A DNA stretch of 64,000 bases from Caldilineaceae bacterium (GTDB lineage Bacteria; Chloroflexota; Anaerolineae; Caldilineales; Caldilineaceae). Below, in pieces: positions 34,890 to 44,458 of this stretch; the first letter of the stretch is position 1; every line of letters starts with the position of its first letter. The notes under the pieces were generated by a model. The model saw only the letters and a list, made by a program, of their open reading frames with translations, was not told the origin of the DNA and searched no databases. The stretch is taken from NCBI GenBank assembly GCA_020846635.1, contig JADLDO010000048.1:62001-126000 (forward strand). Reading direction: 5' to 3'. Both the position numbers and the translations under genes were made by a program.

Positions 34890-35957
34890 ATGCGTGTGAC
34901 AGAGCTATGTCGAGAAGAAGGGAGCCAAGCGTGGGGCCGGTGGGATGCCTATGTGCATCAAGCCGCACAGGGATTGCCCCAACATTTGGCTGGTTGGCAG
35001 ACGGTATTGCACAACGCCTATGGCTATGAGACGCGCTATCTGCTTGCGGAGCACGATTCAGGCGCCATTGCCGGGGTGCTGCCACTTTTTGTCCTGCGTA
35101 GCCCCCTATTGGGCAGCACATTGACCACGCTGCCAGGAGGGATGTGTGCTGATGACGAAGAAGCCGCCGCCGCGCTCTTGGACGAAGCGCAGCAGCTTAC
35201 CCGAAGCGTACGTGCCAAGCGTCTTGTGCTACATGACTCACGCCAGGCCCACAACGCAGGGGATGGGCCGGCTGGACTTCATACCACCTGCGATCATGAA
35301 GACTGGGTGCTGGAGTTACAGGGCGGGGAAGAAGTGGTCTTGGCCGGACTGGATCGTAATATCCGCCGCCAAATCCGCATCGCCCAGCGTAATGCACTGA
35401 CCGCAGTTGTAGACCGCACAGGCGCGACCGTGGATGACTTCTATTCGGTCATGAGCCGCTTTACCCACCAGGCAGGCACACCCATTTTTGCGCGCAAATT
35501 TCTGGCCGAGGTGATTGCAGCGTTCCCCAATGGCTTTAACATCGTCATGGTTTATCAGAACGAGCAGCCGGTGGGTGGCTATTTCCAATTAGAGCTAGGC
35601 AAGAGGAGCTACGGCACATGGGGCGCAACGCTGCATGAGTTCTTAGAATTGCGCCCGGTTTACCTGGCCTACTGGACGATTATTGCGGATTCGATTGCAC
35701 GCGGCTTTGAGACATTGGACATGGGGCGCAGCCCGGCAGGGTCAAACGCCTCCAAGTATAAGAGCCAATGGGCCACGCGCTCACAGCCGATCTACCAGCA
35801 GACATGGACCCCAGGGGCGCAGCCTGCGACCAGCGTGGCAACGCAGGCACACTCCGACGAACGTTTTCAGACGTTCCGGCGCATTTGGCCGCGGCTGCCC
35901 TTGCCGGTGGCAGAATGGGTGGGGCCGCTGATACGCAGGCAGATCCCATTCGGGTGA
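34890..35957 (+). CDS. FemAB/GNAT-like protein of exopolysaccharide loci
   Basis: A 355-residue protein; the ATG at 34890 is 4 nt after the deacetylase stop, and a longer in-frame reading would lie within that gene. The two halves look like tandem GNAT domains as in FemAB: the first with AGVLPLFVLRSPLLGSTLTTLPGG and the second with LDRNIRRQIRIAQRNAL, PIFARKFLAEVIAAFP, VGGYFQLELGKRSYGTWGAT and FETLDMGRSPAGSNASKYKSQW. The last two motifs are hallmarks of the exosortase-associated FemAB-like group. It presumably transfers an acyl or aminoacyl group to the glycan or peptide precursor. Tight spacing shows co-transcription with the deacetylase. Confidence 0.88.
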   Translation: MRVTELCREEGSQAWGRWDAYVHQAAQGLPQHLAGWQTVLHNAYGYETRYLLAEHDSGAIAGVLPLFVLRSPLLGSTLTTLPGGMCADDEEAAAALLDEAQQLTRSVRAKRLVLHDSRQAHNAGDGPAGLHTTCDHEDWVLELQGGEEVVLAGLDRNIRRQIRIAQRNALTAVVDRTGATVDDFYSVMSRFTHQAGTPIFARKFLAEVIAAFPNGFNIVMVYQNEQPVGGYFQLELGKRSYGTWGATLHEFLELRPVYLAYWTIIADSIARGFETLDMGRSPAGSNASKYKSQWATRSQPIYQQTWTPGAQPATSVATQAHSDERFQTFRRIWPRLPLPVAEWVGPLIRRQIPFG

Positions 35958-35989
35958 GGTAGGGGTTTGGTGGCGAGAGGGAGCACTCA

Positions 35990-38900
35990 TTGTTGATCAA
36001 TTGGTTGGTCAATCGTAAAACAGGGATCAAGCGCCAAAATGTGGCGGCTGGAGCGATGCCGGGAGCGGCATGGCCTTCGTTCTTGCATCTGTTGGCGCGG
36101 GTCGATACGCTGGTCGCGCTGGCGTTGATCTCGATTTGGGGCGCGGTCTTGGCGGGTGGCGCACTGATGTTACCCACGCAAGCCGCCTCTTGGATGACTT
36201 TCTTGGCCCTGGTCATCCTCCCCGGCTATCTGCTAGGCGACCTGCTGACGACACGGCTCGACCTGGATCAGCTAGAGCGGTTGGCGCTGGCGTTCCCGCT
36301 GGGGATGGCGGTGCTGACGCTGCCGGGGCTTTCCGCCCTGTTGTTCCACTGGACAATGGATCAATTGGCGCTCGGATGGGCCGGATCGACTGCTGTCGTG
36401 GTCATCCTCTGGATGGTGGTGACGCTGGCGCGCGCTTGGGCGCACGTCGAGCGCACACCGAGTGCGCCGTGGAAGGGTGACGAGATTGCCTCGGCGGCGC
36501 TGCTGCTGGTGGCCTTCCTGGTCATGCTCCCGGCACTGACACTCTATAAGATCGACGGTGACGCCTATGCGGTCAACTCCTTTGCCGCCGATGCGCTGGC
36601 TGGCTTGCCCCTGAACCAAGCGGAGCCGCTCTTTGGCACCGATCTGGGGCCAGGGGTACGTATGGCCTTCAACCAATCATTGCCTCTGGCCTATCTCTGG
36701 TCCTATTGGTCGGGCATTGACCAGATTGCATTGACGGCAGTCGCTTCGCGTGCGATGATCGCGCTGTTGGCGATTTTGTCGAGCTATATGCTGGGGCGCG
36801 CGGCGGGTGTGGATCTGCCGGGGCCGCTGCGCGGGCGGCGTTTTGGGCTGCTGGTGGCATCGATCCAGGTGATCATCTACATGGCCGCGCCCTTCTTGCG
36901 CGGGGACAATGTCAGCCTCTTTTTCTTTGAGCGCACAACCGCCGACAAGTTTATGGTACCGGTGACGATGCTGCCTGTCGTTTTAGCGTTGGGTATCCAT
37001 TACCTGCGCCAGGGCAACCGGGGCGTCTGGTGGGCGGCAGCGGTGGGAACTTTGGCCGTTTCTGCCATTCACCCGTTGATTGCCGCCATGTTGGCGCTGG
37101 CGTTGGGAGCCTTTAGTGGGCTGCATTTCCTCTTGCGCTGGCAAGATCGCGCGGCGATGTGGCGCAGTGTGGCGCTCGGCGCGTTGATTGTTGCCGCCAT
37201 GTTCCTGCCGATTGTGCAGTTGGTACTCTCGCGCGGGGAAGCGCCTTTGGCCTCCTCCTATCCACAAAGCTTAGAGGGCTGGCCGGTGGGCTATCGGTTG
37301 GTGCCTGCGCTGCCTTTTGTCAATGTGGCGACCGTGGATGTCTATGGCCCGCTGCCCGATTTAAGCCAACTGGACGCTTCTGAGGCCGATGGCAGCGTCG
37401 ATCCCTTTTTGATCTGGCGCTTTGCTGTGAATATGACGCGGCGGCGCTTGCTCTTGTTCAGCCTGGATCGCTATATTTCCGACCCCAACATTCTGCTCGA
37501 ACCGGCCTATCTGCTGGCGCTGCTGCTGCTGCCACTGCTCTTGCCGGGGATTCGCCGTTCGTTGGGCGCACAGTTGGCTGTGGCGACCAGTGTGGCAATC
37601 CTGGCGGTGATGTACAACCCCATCATCACACCGCTGATTGGCTCGTTGGTCATGCCCTGGATTCTGTGGCGTTTTGTCTGGCTCTTGCCCTATGCGTTGA
37701 TCATTGGGCTGGCTGCCGCGCCCGCCCTCAATTGGGCGGCGCGCGCCGTGGGACGACAGGCTTCTGCGCGCCCCGGTCTTTGGCGCGGGCGTGAGAGTTT
37801 GTTGACGCGCTATACGCCACTGGCCGCGGTCTTGGCGTTGACGCTGTTGTTCTCGCCGCTGATACTGCGCAACTTGCAGACCATGCAGGAGCGCGCCGCC
37901 TTTCCCTATTTCTTCCCAACACCGCAGCGGCTTTTGAGCCGCTTGGCCGAACTGACCGCGGCGCATGGGGCGGCTACGGTCATGGCAGACCAGGAACTAA
38001 GCGTCTCGATTCCGGCCTATGTCGCCAACGCCCATATTGTCGCCCATCGTGTACCGACGACGAGCGAGGTCTTTCCTGCCACAGAGCAAGATGTGGCCTT
38101 GCAGCGGCTGATCGACCAGAACGCCTTTTTCCAGTCACGCTATCTCACGGCTTCGACCGCGGAAATTTTAGATCGTTACCAAGTAGGCTATGTGGTTGCG
38201 CCCAGCGGCTCCAATTTGGAGGTGCAACTGCGTCTTGCGCCGCAGAATTTTGAGTGGATTTTGGATGACCAATCCTATTCCCTCTATGCGGTGCGCGAGG
38301 TGCCGAAGATGAGCGCGGCGGTGCGTGGCAACACGGCATTGGCCGAGCGGCAGTGGGACGAAGCCGAGACACAGTATAACGTCGCTCTGGCCGAAAATCC
38401 TGGCGATCTCCTGGCCCTGGTCGGGCTGGCTGAGATTGCTCATGCGCGCGGACGTTTCAATGAGGCTTTGACCTGGTATCGACAGGCGCTGGCGCAGGCA
38501 GACATGGCTGTGCTGCACTACCGGTTGGGGCAATTGCACACGCAATTGGGGCAGCTTGAAGCGGCAGTCACAGAGTTTGATCTGGCGCAGGCCCAAGCGC
38601 CCAATGTGGCGCGCTATCATGTGGCCGCGGGTGACGCCTGTTTGAGCATGGGCGATGAAGCCTGTGCAAGCGCACAATATACCCTGGCCGCGGCCAACCG
38701 CAATTTGCCCGATGATGCATCGGAGTTGGTCACGTTGGCCGATCTCTGGCGGCAGCGAGGCCGCGCTGACCATGCGCTCGCGCTTTATACCGAAGCCGCG
38801 CAGCTTCAGCCTAGCGAGAACAACCAATTGATGTTGGCGAGTGCCTACTATGAGGAGGCGCGCTACAGCGAGGCGCAAGCCTTGTTACGGCTCCTGCGTA

Positions 38901-41900
38901 ACCGCAATCCGCTCTCTGCGGATGCGCTGCGCCTTTCGGCGGAAGTCCAGGCAGCGCAGGGGGATTATGAGGGCGCGATCGGCTTCTATCGCCGCTCGAT
39001 TTGGCTGCAAGACGTGACCGCGCAGGAATCGGCAAGTACGCGCTTGCTCCTGGCACAGACATTGCTGGCGGCGTCACGCACTGCAGAAGCGCAGAGTGCG
39101 TTGGATCGGGTCTTTGTGCTCCAACCCAACAATGCATCGGCCCATGCGCTGCAAGGTGATATTTATCGCGCCCTGCACGACGAAGCTGCCGCTACGGTGG
39201 CGTATCAAAAGGCGTTTCGTCTCGACCCCAGCCAGGTGCAATTGTATTTGGCGCTGAACAACCAGTTCCGCCAGTTGGGTGGGGAACAGAGCGAGATGCT
39301 CGACCTGCTGGAGACGGCGATGCGTGCCAACCCCGATGAGCCAACCCTGGCGTTGGCGCTGGGCGACCAGTTGCAGCGCCAGGGTGAAACTGCGCGCGCG
39401 GTGGATGCTTACCAGTCGGCGTTGGATATGTTTGAGCTGGCGGCCTTGAGCAACAGCCTTTCGCTGCGCGGCAATGACACCAGCCGCGCCTATGTCTACA
39501 CGCGTTTGGCCGCGGTGAGCGAAGAATTGGGGCAAACCGAGCCTGCCATGAACTACTACAGCGCGGCTGTGGCGGCGGCACCGGATCGAGCGTGGACACA
39601 GTTGATGTATGGCGATGCGCTGCGGCGGCGCAATGATGTGACCGCGGCAGAGAAGGCCTATCGCGCGGCAATTGCCAATGACCCGGAATTTGCCAATGCC
39701 TATGTCCAGTTGGCGGAACTGCTTTCGGCCAAAGGCAACCCTGTGGAGGCGAATGTGGTGCGCCAACAGGCGTTGGAAGTGGCCTTTGCCCAGGCAGCAG
39801 AGCCGGCGCTGGTGAGCTTGACCTCTGGGCTGAACAGGCCGCGCACCGGTGATGAGATCGCCCAGTCCTTTAGTTCCGATACGAATGGAGCAGGTTCCGC
39901 CAATGCTTCGGGGGCAGGCAGCCCCCAAGAGCAGGCGGATCGCTTGATGGGTGAGTTGGCTGCGGAGGGTGACGAATTCTTTAATGTCAGTGATGGCACA
40001 GGGGTGTTGAATCTGCTGACACGCCTGGCCCAGAATACAGGGGATGAGGCGCGCGCCATTGAGCTTTTCCAGCGCGCGTTGGAGCAGGGACAGCGCGAGG
40101 GCTGGTATCCCACGATCATGGCCCAATACCATAAAGGGTTGGGCGATCTCTACATGGCGCAGGGATTGCCCGTTTTGGCTGCGGACTCCTATCGCGCGGC
40201 GATTGGGCTGGATGGGTGGTGGCCCCAGGCGCAGCTTGGCATGGCGTTCGCGCTGGAGAATCTCGGTCAGCCTGAATCGGCGCTGGCCCAGTTGAAGAGC
40301 GCGGTCAAGGTTGCTCCTGGTTATGTGGAAGCCCAAGTGGCGTTGGCCGATTATTATGAGCAGCATGGACAAGAAGCGGAAGCCTTGCAGCTTTACCAGC
40401 AAACGGCTGCCGACCATCCTGGCAACCCGCGCGCGACCCTGGCGCTGGCGCAGGCATGGCAGACGCGCCAGCAGTGGGATGAGGCCGAGCGCACCTACCG
40501 GCGCACGCTGGCGCTGACACCAGGCAACTCAGAGGCGTATGTCGATTTGGCTTCGCTGCTCATGGAGCAGGCGCGCTATTCCGAAGCCGAGCCGATGCTG
40601 CTGGCCGCGCTGGAGACAAACCAATATAATATGAACGCCCATATCCAGATGGGTGTGTTGGAGCAGCAGCGCGGCAACCAGGCGCAGGCTGTGGAGTGGT
40701 TCAAGCGGGCGGTGCGTGTGCGCCCAACCAATCAGCCCGTCAACCTGGTGTTGATCGACCTGCTGCAACGGTTTGGGCATTATGAACTGAGCCTGACCTA
40801 TCTGGCGGAGGCGCTTGCGCTGCAACCGACGGATTTGGAGATGGTGCTGCGCCAGGCGCGGGCACAGCGGCTTTTGGGGCGAACGGGCGACGCGTTGACC
40901 ACGCTGCTCTCTGCGGCACAGATGAACTTGGCCGATGCGCAGTTATCCGCCGAGCTAGGCGAACTCTATATGACGCAAGGGCGTCCCGATGCGGCGTTGG
41001 CAGCCTATCGCCAGACGGTTGCGCTGGAGCCAAACGAAGAAGCCTTCTATATCCGGCTGGCCGCGCTCTGGCGTTCGCAGGCGCAGTTTGACAAAGCCGA
41101 GGCTACGTTGCGGGCAGGCTTGCCCCTGGTCAAGCGTCCGGCTTCGCTCTATGCGGCGTTGGCCGACCTCTACTTGCAGCAGGGGATGGCGCAGGATGCC
41201 AAGAGTTTGATTGATGGGGCGATTGACCAATTTGGCGCTCAATCCGTATTGGTGACGGCAATGGGGGCCTACTTTGAGGCGCAGGCTGTGCAAGATGTTG
41301 CGCCGGATGACAGCGCCGAGAAGTGGTACAACGGCTATCTGGCGACCACGCCCAATGACACGACAGTGCTGATGGCGCTGGGCGAACATTATTTGCGCCG
41401 CGGCATGACCGCAGAAGCGGTGGCGCGCGATGAGCAGGCGATGGCGCTGACACCGACCGCAACGGGTGTGCATCTGGCGCTGGCGGCAGCTTATAACGCG
41501 GCCAACCGTGTTGAGGATGCCATAACATCGCTGCAACAGGCGATCATTTTGGAGCCGACATTGGCCGACGGATATATCGAGTTGGCGAAACTATATCGGG
41601 GCCAGAACCGTCCTATGGATGCACAGGCTGTATATGATGCGGGGCTGGCACTGGTTCCCAGTGATGGCCCACTTTATATTGCCTACTGCGATTTCTTGAT
41701 CGATCAGGGGCAAAGAGATCAGGCGCTGACCCTGCTGGCGCGTGCAGATCAAATTGCGCCGACTGTGGAAATGTTGATGGCGCGATCTGCCGTGTATACT
41801 AAGCTGTCGCGGCCCGATGCGGCATTGGCGGATCTGCAGGCGGCGCGCAGCAAAGAACCTGGTTCGCTCGATGTTTTGCTCGCCCTGGGTGACTATTACC

Positions 41901-42007
41901 GCGACGCAGGGGATACGCAGCAGGCACAGGCTGCCTATGCGGAGGCGACCAAACTCAGCCCTGGCATTGGCGCTGGGCGGGTGCGGCTTGCAAGGCTGTC
42001 GCGCTGA
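35990..42007 (+). CDS. Giant polytopic membrane protein with ~30 TPR units
   Basis: A 2005-residue protein. The start is TTG (35990), 6 nt after GAGGGAG. Residues ~30-630 contain about a dozen membrane helices with GT-C-like spacing; the first large loop holds DGDAYAVNSFAADALAG and GVRMAFNQSLPLAYLWSYWSGID. Residues ~640-770 form a soluble domain. From ~775 to the end there are roughly thirty TPR-like helical pairs (e.g. ALAERQWDEAETQYNVALAENPGD). It could be a membrane glycosyltransferase or polymer-assembly scaffold with a very long protein-binding arm. It lies in the middle of the glycan locus and is followed after 6 nt by a lipoprotein gene. No catalytic residues can be assigned with confidence. 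Confidence 0.85.
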   Translation: MLINWLVNRKTGIKRQNVAAGAMPGAAWPSFLHLLARVDTLVALALISIWGAVLAGGALMLPTQAASWMTFLALVILPGYLLGDLLTTRLDLDQLERLALAFPLGMAVLTLPGLSALLFHWTMDQLALGWAGSTAVVVILWMVVTLARAWAHVERTPSAPWKGDEIASAALLLVAFLVMLPALTLYKIDGDAYAVNSFAADALAGLPLNQAEPLFGTDLGPGVRMAFNQSLPLAYLWSYWSGIDQIALTAVASRAMIALLAILSSYMLGRAAGVDLPGPLRGRRFGLLVASIQVIIYMAAPFLRGDNVSLFFFERTTADKFMVPVTMLPVVLALGIHYLRQGNRGVWWAAAVGTLAVSAIHPLIAAMLALALGAFSGLHFLLRWQDRAAMWRSVALGALIVAAMFLPIVQLVLSRGEAPLASSYPQSLEGWPVGYRLVPALPFVNVATVDVYGPLPDLSQLDASEADGSVDPFLIWRFAVNMTRRRLLLFSLDRYISDPNILLEPAYLLALLLLPLLLPGIRRSLGAQLAVATSVAILAVMYNPIITPLIGSLVMPWILWRFVWLLPYALIIGLAAAPALNWAARAVGRQASARPGLWRGRESLLTRYTPLAAVLALTLLFSPLILRNLQTMQERAAFPYFFPTPQRLLSRLAELTAAHGAATVMADQELSVSIPAYVANAHIVAHRVPTTSEVFPATEQDVALQRLIDQNAFFQSRYLTASTAEILDRYQVGYVVAPSGSNLEVQLRLAPQNFEWILDDQSYSLYAVREVPKMSAAVRGNTALAERQWDEAETQYNVALAENPGDLLALVGLAEIAHARGRFNEALTWYRQALAQADMAVLHYRLGQLHTQLGQLEAAVTEFDLAQAQAPNVARYHVAAGDACLSMGDEACASAQYTLAAANRNLPDDASELVTLADLWRQRGRADHALALYTEAAQLQPSENNQLMLASAYYEEARYSEAQALLRLLRNRNPLSADALRLSAEVQAAQGDYEGAIGFYRRSIWLQDVTAQESASTRLLLAQTLLAASRTAEAQSALDRVFVLQPNNASAHALQGDIYRALHDEAAATVAYQKAFRLDPSQVQLYLALNNQFRQLGGEQSEMLDLLETAMRANPDEPTLALALGDQLQRQGETARAVDAYQSALDMFELAALSNSLSLRGNDTSRAYVYTRLAAVSEELGQTEPAMNYYSAAVAAAPDRAWTQLMYGDALRRRNDVTAAEKAYRAAIANDPEFANAYVQLAELLSAKGNPVEANVVRQQALEVAFAQAAEPALVSLTSGLNRPRTGDEIAQSFSSDTNGAGSANASGAGSPQEQADRLMGELAAEGDEFFNVSDGTGVLNLLTRLAQNTGDEARAIELFQRALEQGQREGWYPTIMAQYHKGLGDLYMAQGLPVLAADSYRAAIGLDGWWPQAQLGMAFALENLGQPESALAQLKSAVKVAPGYVEAQVALADYYEQHGQEAEALQLYQQTAADHPGNPRATLALAQAWQTRQQWDEAERTYRRTLALTPGNSEAYVDLASLLMEQARYSEAEPMLLAALETNQYNMNAHIQMGVLEQQRGNQAQAVEWFKRAVRVRPTNQPVNLVLIDLLQRFGHYELSLTYLAEALALQPTDLEMVLRQARAQRLLGRTGDALTTLLSAAQMNLADAQLSAELGELYMTQGRPDAALAAYRQTVALEPNEEAFYIRLAALWRSQAQFDKAEATLRAGLPLVKRPASLYAALADLYLQQGMAQDAKSLIDGAIDQFGAQSVLVTAMGAYFEAQAVQDVAPDDSAEKWYNGYLATTPNDTTVLMALGEHYLRRGMTAEAVARDEQAMALTPTATGVHLALAAAYNAANRVEDAITSLQQAIILEPTLADGYIELAKLYRGQNRPMDAQAVYDAGLALVPSDGPLYIAYCDFLIDQGQRDQALTLLARADQIAPTVEMLMARSAVYTKLSRPDAALADLQAARSKEPGSLDVLLALGDYYRDAGDTQQAQAAYAEATKLSPGIGAGRVRLARLSR

Positions 42008-42013
42008 GATTGA

Positions 42014-43108
42014 ATGAATAGGAACAAGATGGCGAAATATCTGATCTGTTTTGTGATGGTGCTGCTGCTTGCGGCCTGTGCGCCGGTTTCCGCAGCCCGC
42101 GCGCTGACCGGCCCCTCGCTGGCTGTGCCGGGTCAGGCGGTGGCACAAGCCCAAAGTCAGACGCAATTGCCCGCTGCGCCGCGCGAGGTGGATCCGTGGC
42201 TGGCGGGCTTGTGGATTGATATGAGCATGGGATCGCAGTTGGTCGGCCTCTACAACGACTATGCCGGGCCGCAGGATATCGCGCGCGCCGACCATATCAG
42301 CCTGGTTGATCTGCTGGATAAGGTTGATGCTGGACACCGGCTGGTTGTCTTTAAGAATGCCGCCGATGTAGAGGAGTTGGTTCCCCATTTGGTCGGCAAG
42401 ATCGACATCATCGGTTACAACCTGGAAAATGGCCCTGCCAACCGGCCTGACGAACAGGCTGACCCGGTGGGGAGCATCCGGCGCGTGCGTGCCGTGGCGG
42501 ATCAGTATGGCATGAAGGTGTTTTTTGGGCCGAATCGGGCCATTGCCCTCAGCCACGGGGTGCAGATGGCCCCCTATGCCGATTATTTCGTCTTGCAGGT
42601 ACAGCAGGTGCAGACCGAGCCGCAGACCGTACAAGAATTTGTCGTGCCGCTGGTCGCGCAGTTGCGCCAGGCCAACCCCAACCTACAGGTGAGCGTGCAG
42701 ATTCGCACCGAGGGCAATGTCGAGGATTTAGCCGATCTGTTGCTCTCGCTGCAAGGCAGCATTGATGGCGTCTCCATCCTGACCAACGACGAGACGGCAG
42801 TAGTTGCCAAGTCGTTGATCTCGGAACTGCGCCTGCCCATCACCGAAGTGCCTGCACCGCTGCCCTCCCCGACTCCGGTCAAGACCGATGGCAGCGTCGC
42901 TGTGATGATCACGCCCACGGCGACCTTGCGACGGTCGGTGCTGGTGACCCCAATGCCAGGGGAGATAGAGGGAGTCACCACAGAGCCGGAGAGCAGTGCT
43001 GCGCGGTCACTGCTGTTGTTTGCGGGGCTTTCCATCATGGGCGTTATCATCAGCGGCGTCGTGGCGACCGTCTTTATCTATTCCTTCCGGACTGCGCGCG
43101 GTCGCTAG
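42014..43108 (+). CDS. Lipoprotein with C-terminal membrane helix, unknown function
   Basis: A 364-residue protein. The signal peptide ends in lipobox LLAAC (Cys 22). Residues ~55-280 look like an alpha/beta domain, perhaps a TIM-barrel: WLAGLWIDMSMGSQLVGL, KIDIIGYNLEN, VFFGPNRAIAL, ADYFVLQVQQVQ, VSVQIRTEGN. A Pro/Thr linker follows, and ~335-358 is a second hydrophobic helix (LLLFAGLSIMGVIISGVVATVFIY) ending in basic residues, so both ends may be in the membrane. An ATG at 42029 with AGGA upstream is an alternative start and gives a tighter signal peptide. I do not recognise the family; position suggests a glycan-export or surface-assembly role. Confidence 0.78.
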   Translation: MNRNKMAKYLICFVMVLLLAACAPVSAARALTGPSLAVPGQAVAQAQSQTQLPAAPREVDPWLAGLWIDMSMGSQLVGLYNDYAGPQDIARADHISLVDLLDKVDAGHRLVVFKNAADVEELVPHLVGKIDIIGYNLENGPANRPDEQADPVGSIRRVRAVADQYGMKVFFGPNRAIALSHGVQMAPYADYFVLQVQQVQTEPQTVQEFVVPLVAQLRQANPNLQVSVQIRTEGNVEDLADLLLSLQGSIDGVSILTNDETAVVAKSLISELRLPITEVPAPLPSPTPVKTDGSVAVMITPTATLRRSVLVTPMPGEIEGVTTEPESSAARSLLLFAGLSIMGVIISGVVATVFIYSFRTARGR

Positions 43109-43161
43109 TGGCGCGGCAGGCGACATCAATCTGCCATGCGAACGGAGAGTGCTAGGGTGCT

Positions 43162-44424
43162 ATGGCCGCTGTGACCGTTGCCACATCGGGTTGGGCGAAG
43201 ATGTCGCCCGCCCTACGCTCGCGCAACTTTCGCCTCTTTTGGTTGGGCCAACTGGTTTCGGTGATCGGGACTTCGGTGCAAGTGGTCGCCGAGGGCTGGC
43301 TGATCTATGATCTCACCGGTTCCACTTTTTGGCTGGGCATGGTGGGGTTATTGGGGCTGCTGCCTGTCCTGCCCGTCTCGCTGGTGGGCGGCTTGATCAT
43401 TGATCGAGTGCCGCGGCGCAAGCTGATTCTCGCCACCCAGGTTGGCCTGATGTTACAGGCCGCGGTCTTTGGTCTGCTGGCCTACAGCGGGCAATTGGCG
43501 CTCTGGCACATCATTGTGCTTTATTTTGTCTTTGGCGCGCTGCTTGCCATTGACCACCCAGCGCGTCGTGCCTTTCTTGTGGAATTGGTGCCCAGCGAAG
43601 ATCTGGCGAATGCGGTGGCGCTCAATGCCACCGTCTTTAACCTGTCGAGCCTGATTGGCTATGCCCTGGCGGGCTTTATGCTCGCGGGGTTGGGTGCGGG
43701 CATAACGATGCTCTTTAATGGGGCGACCTATCTTGTCCCCATTGCCATGCTCTTTTTGATTCGTGTGCGCGATGTGGGGGCCGATGTGCCGACCGCGCAG
43801 GAGATGGCACAAGGCTCCAGAAAATCCATGCAAGGGGCACTGCTGGAAGGTGTGCGCGAATTGCTGCGCAAGCCGGAACTGCTCGCCATGATCAGCTTGA
43901 TGGCAGTGGTCGGCGGGCTGGCCTATCCGATCTTTGGCTTGATGGCCGCCTATGCGGAGGAAGTGATCCAGGTAGATACTGTCGGGCTGGGCATCCTGAT
44001 GGCTGCGGGCGCGCTGGGGTCGGTGATTGGCACCTTCGCCGTAGCCTATTTGGGCCACCATCAGCGCGGGCGCTCTTTGGTCGTGGTCTCCCTGCTGCTG
44101 CCGCTGACGGTTGCGCTTTTTACGCTGATGCGTACACTTTGGCTGGGATGTCTGATTTTGGTACTGATCGGCATTGCGCTTCTGATCGTGCAGAGTTTGA
44201 CGATTACTCTCGTACAGCTTCATATCGCCGACCGCGTGCGCGGGCGGGTGATGAGCATCTACAGCTTGTTGCACGCCGGTTCGGACACTATGGGCAATGT
44301 GGCAGTGGGGGCTGTTGCCGTGTGGCTAGGCTTGCCGCTGGCGTTGGCAGCCGGCGCGGCGCTGGCGTTGTGTTATGCTATCGGCATTACGCTCTTGATG
44401 CCGGCGATCCGGCAATTGGATTGA
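43162..44424 (+). CDS. MFS transporter (MFS_3/EntS-like)
   Basis: A 420-residue membrane protein with about 12 helices. AGGG precedes the ATG. It starts with the cytoplasmic RSRNFRLFWLGQLVSVIGTSVQVVAEGWL, the typical first helix of the EntS/MFS_3 exporter group, and the loop IDRVPRRKLILATQ is the MFS signature between helices 2 and 3. The centre contains a variable cytoplasmic loop (AQEMAQGSRKSMQGALLEGV). Members export siderophores, drugs or small metabolites. At the end of the glycan locus it may export a precursor, but it could also be unrelated. It follows the lipoprotein gene by 53 nt. Confidence 0.9.
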   Translation: MAAVTVATSGWAKMSPALRSRNFRLFWLGQLVSVIGTSVQVVAEGWLIYDLTGSTFWLGMVGLLGLLPVLPVSLVGGLIIDRVPRRKLILATQVGLMLQAAVFGLLAYSGQLALWHIIVLYFVFGALLAIDHPARRAFLVELVPSEDLANAVALNATVFNLSSLIGYALAGFMLAGLGAGITMLFNGATYLVPIAMLFLIRVRDVGADVPTAQEMAQGSRKSMQGALLEGVRELLRKPELLAMISLMAVVGGLAYPIFGLMAAYAEEVIQVDTVGLGILMAAGALGSVIGTFAVAYLGHHQRGRSLVVVSLLLPLTVALFTLMRTLWLGCLILVLIGIALLIVQSLTITLVQLHIADRVRGRVMSIYSLLHAGSDTMGNVAVGAVAVWLGLPLALAAGAALALCYAIGITLLMPAIRQLD

Positions 44425-44458
44425 TACTTCACCACATTACACCTTTTATATTATATCT

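Noticed and set aside
39074..40417. A 447-codon antisense frame over the TPR region
   Set aside because: Same reason: the plus strand carries an unbroken TPR protein and the minus frame has no domain or ribosome site.
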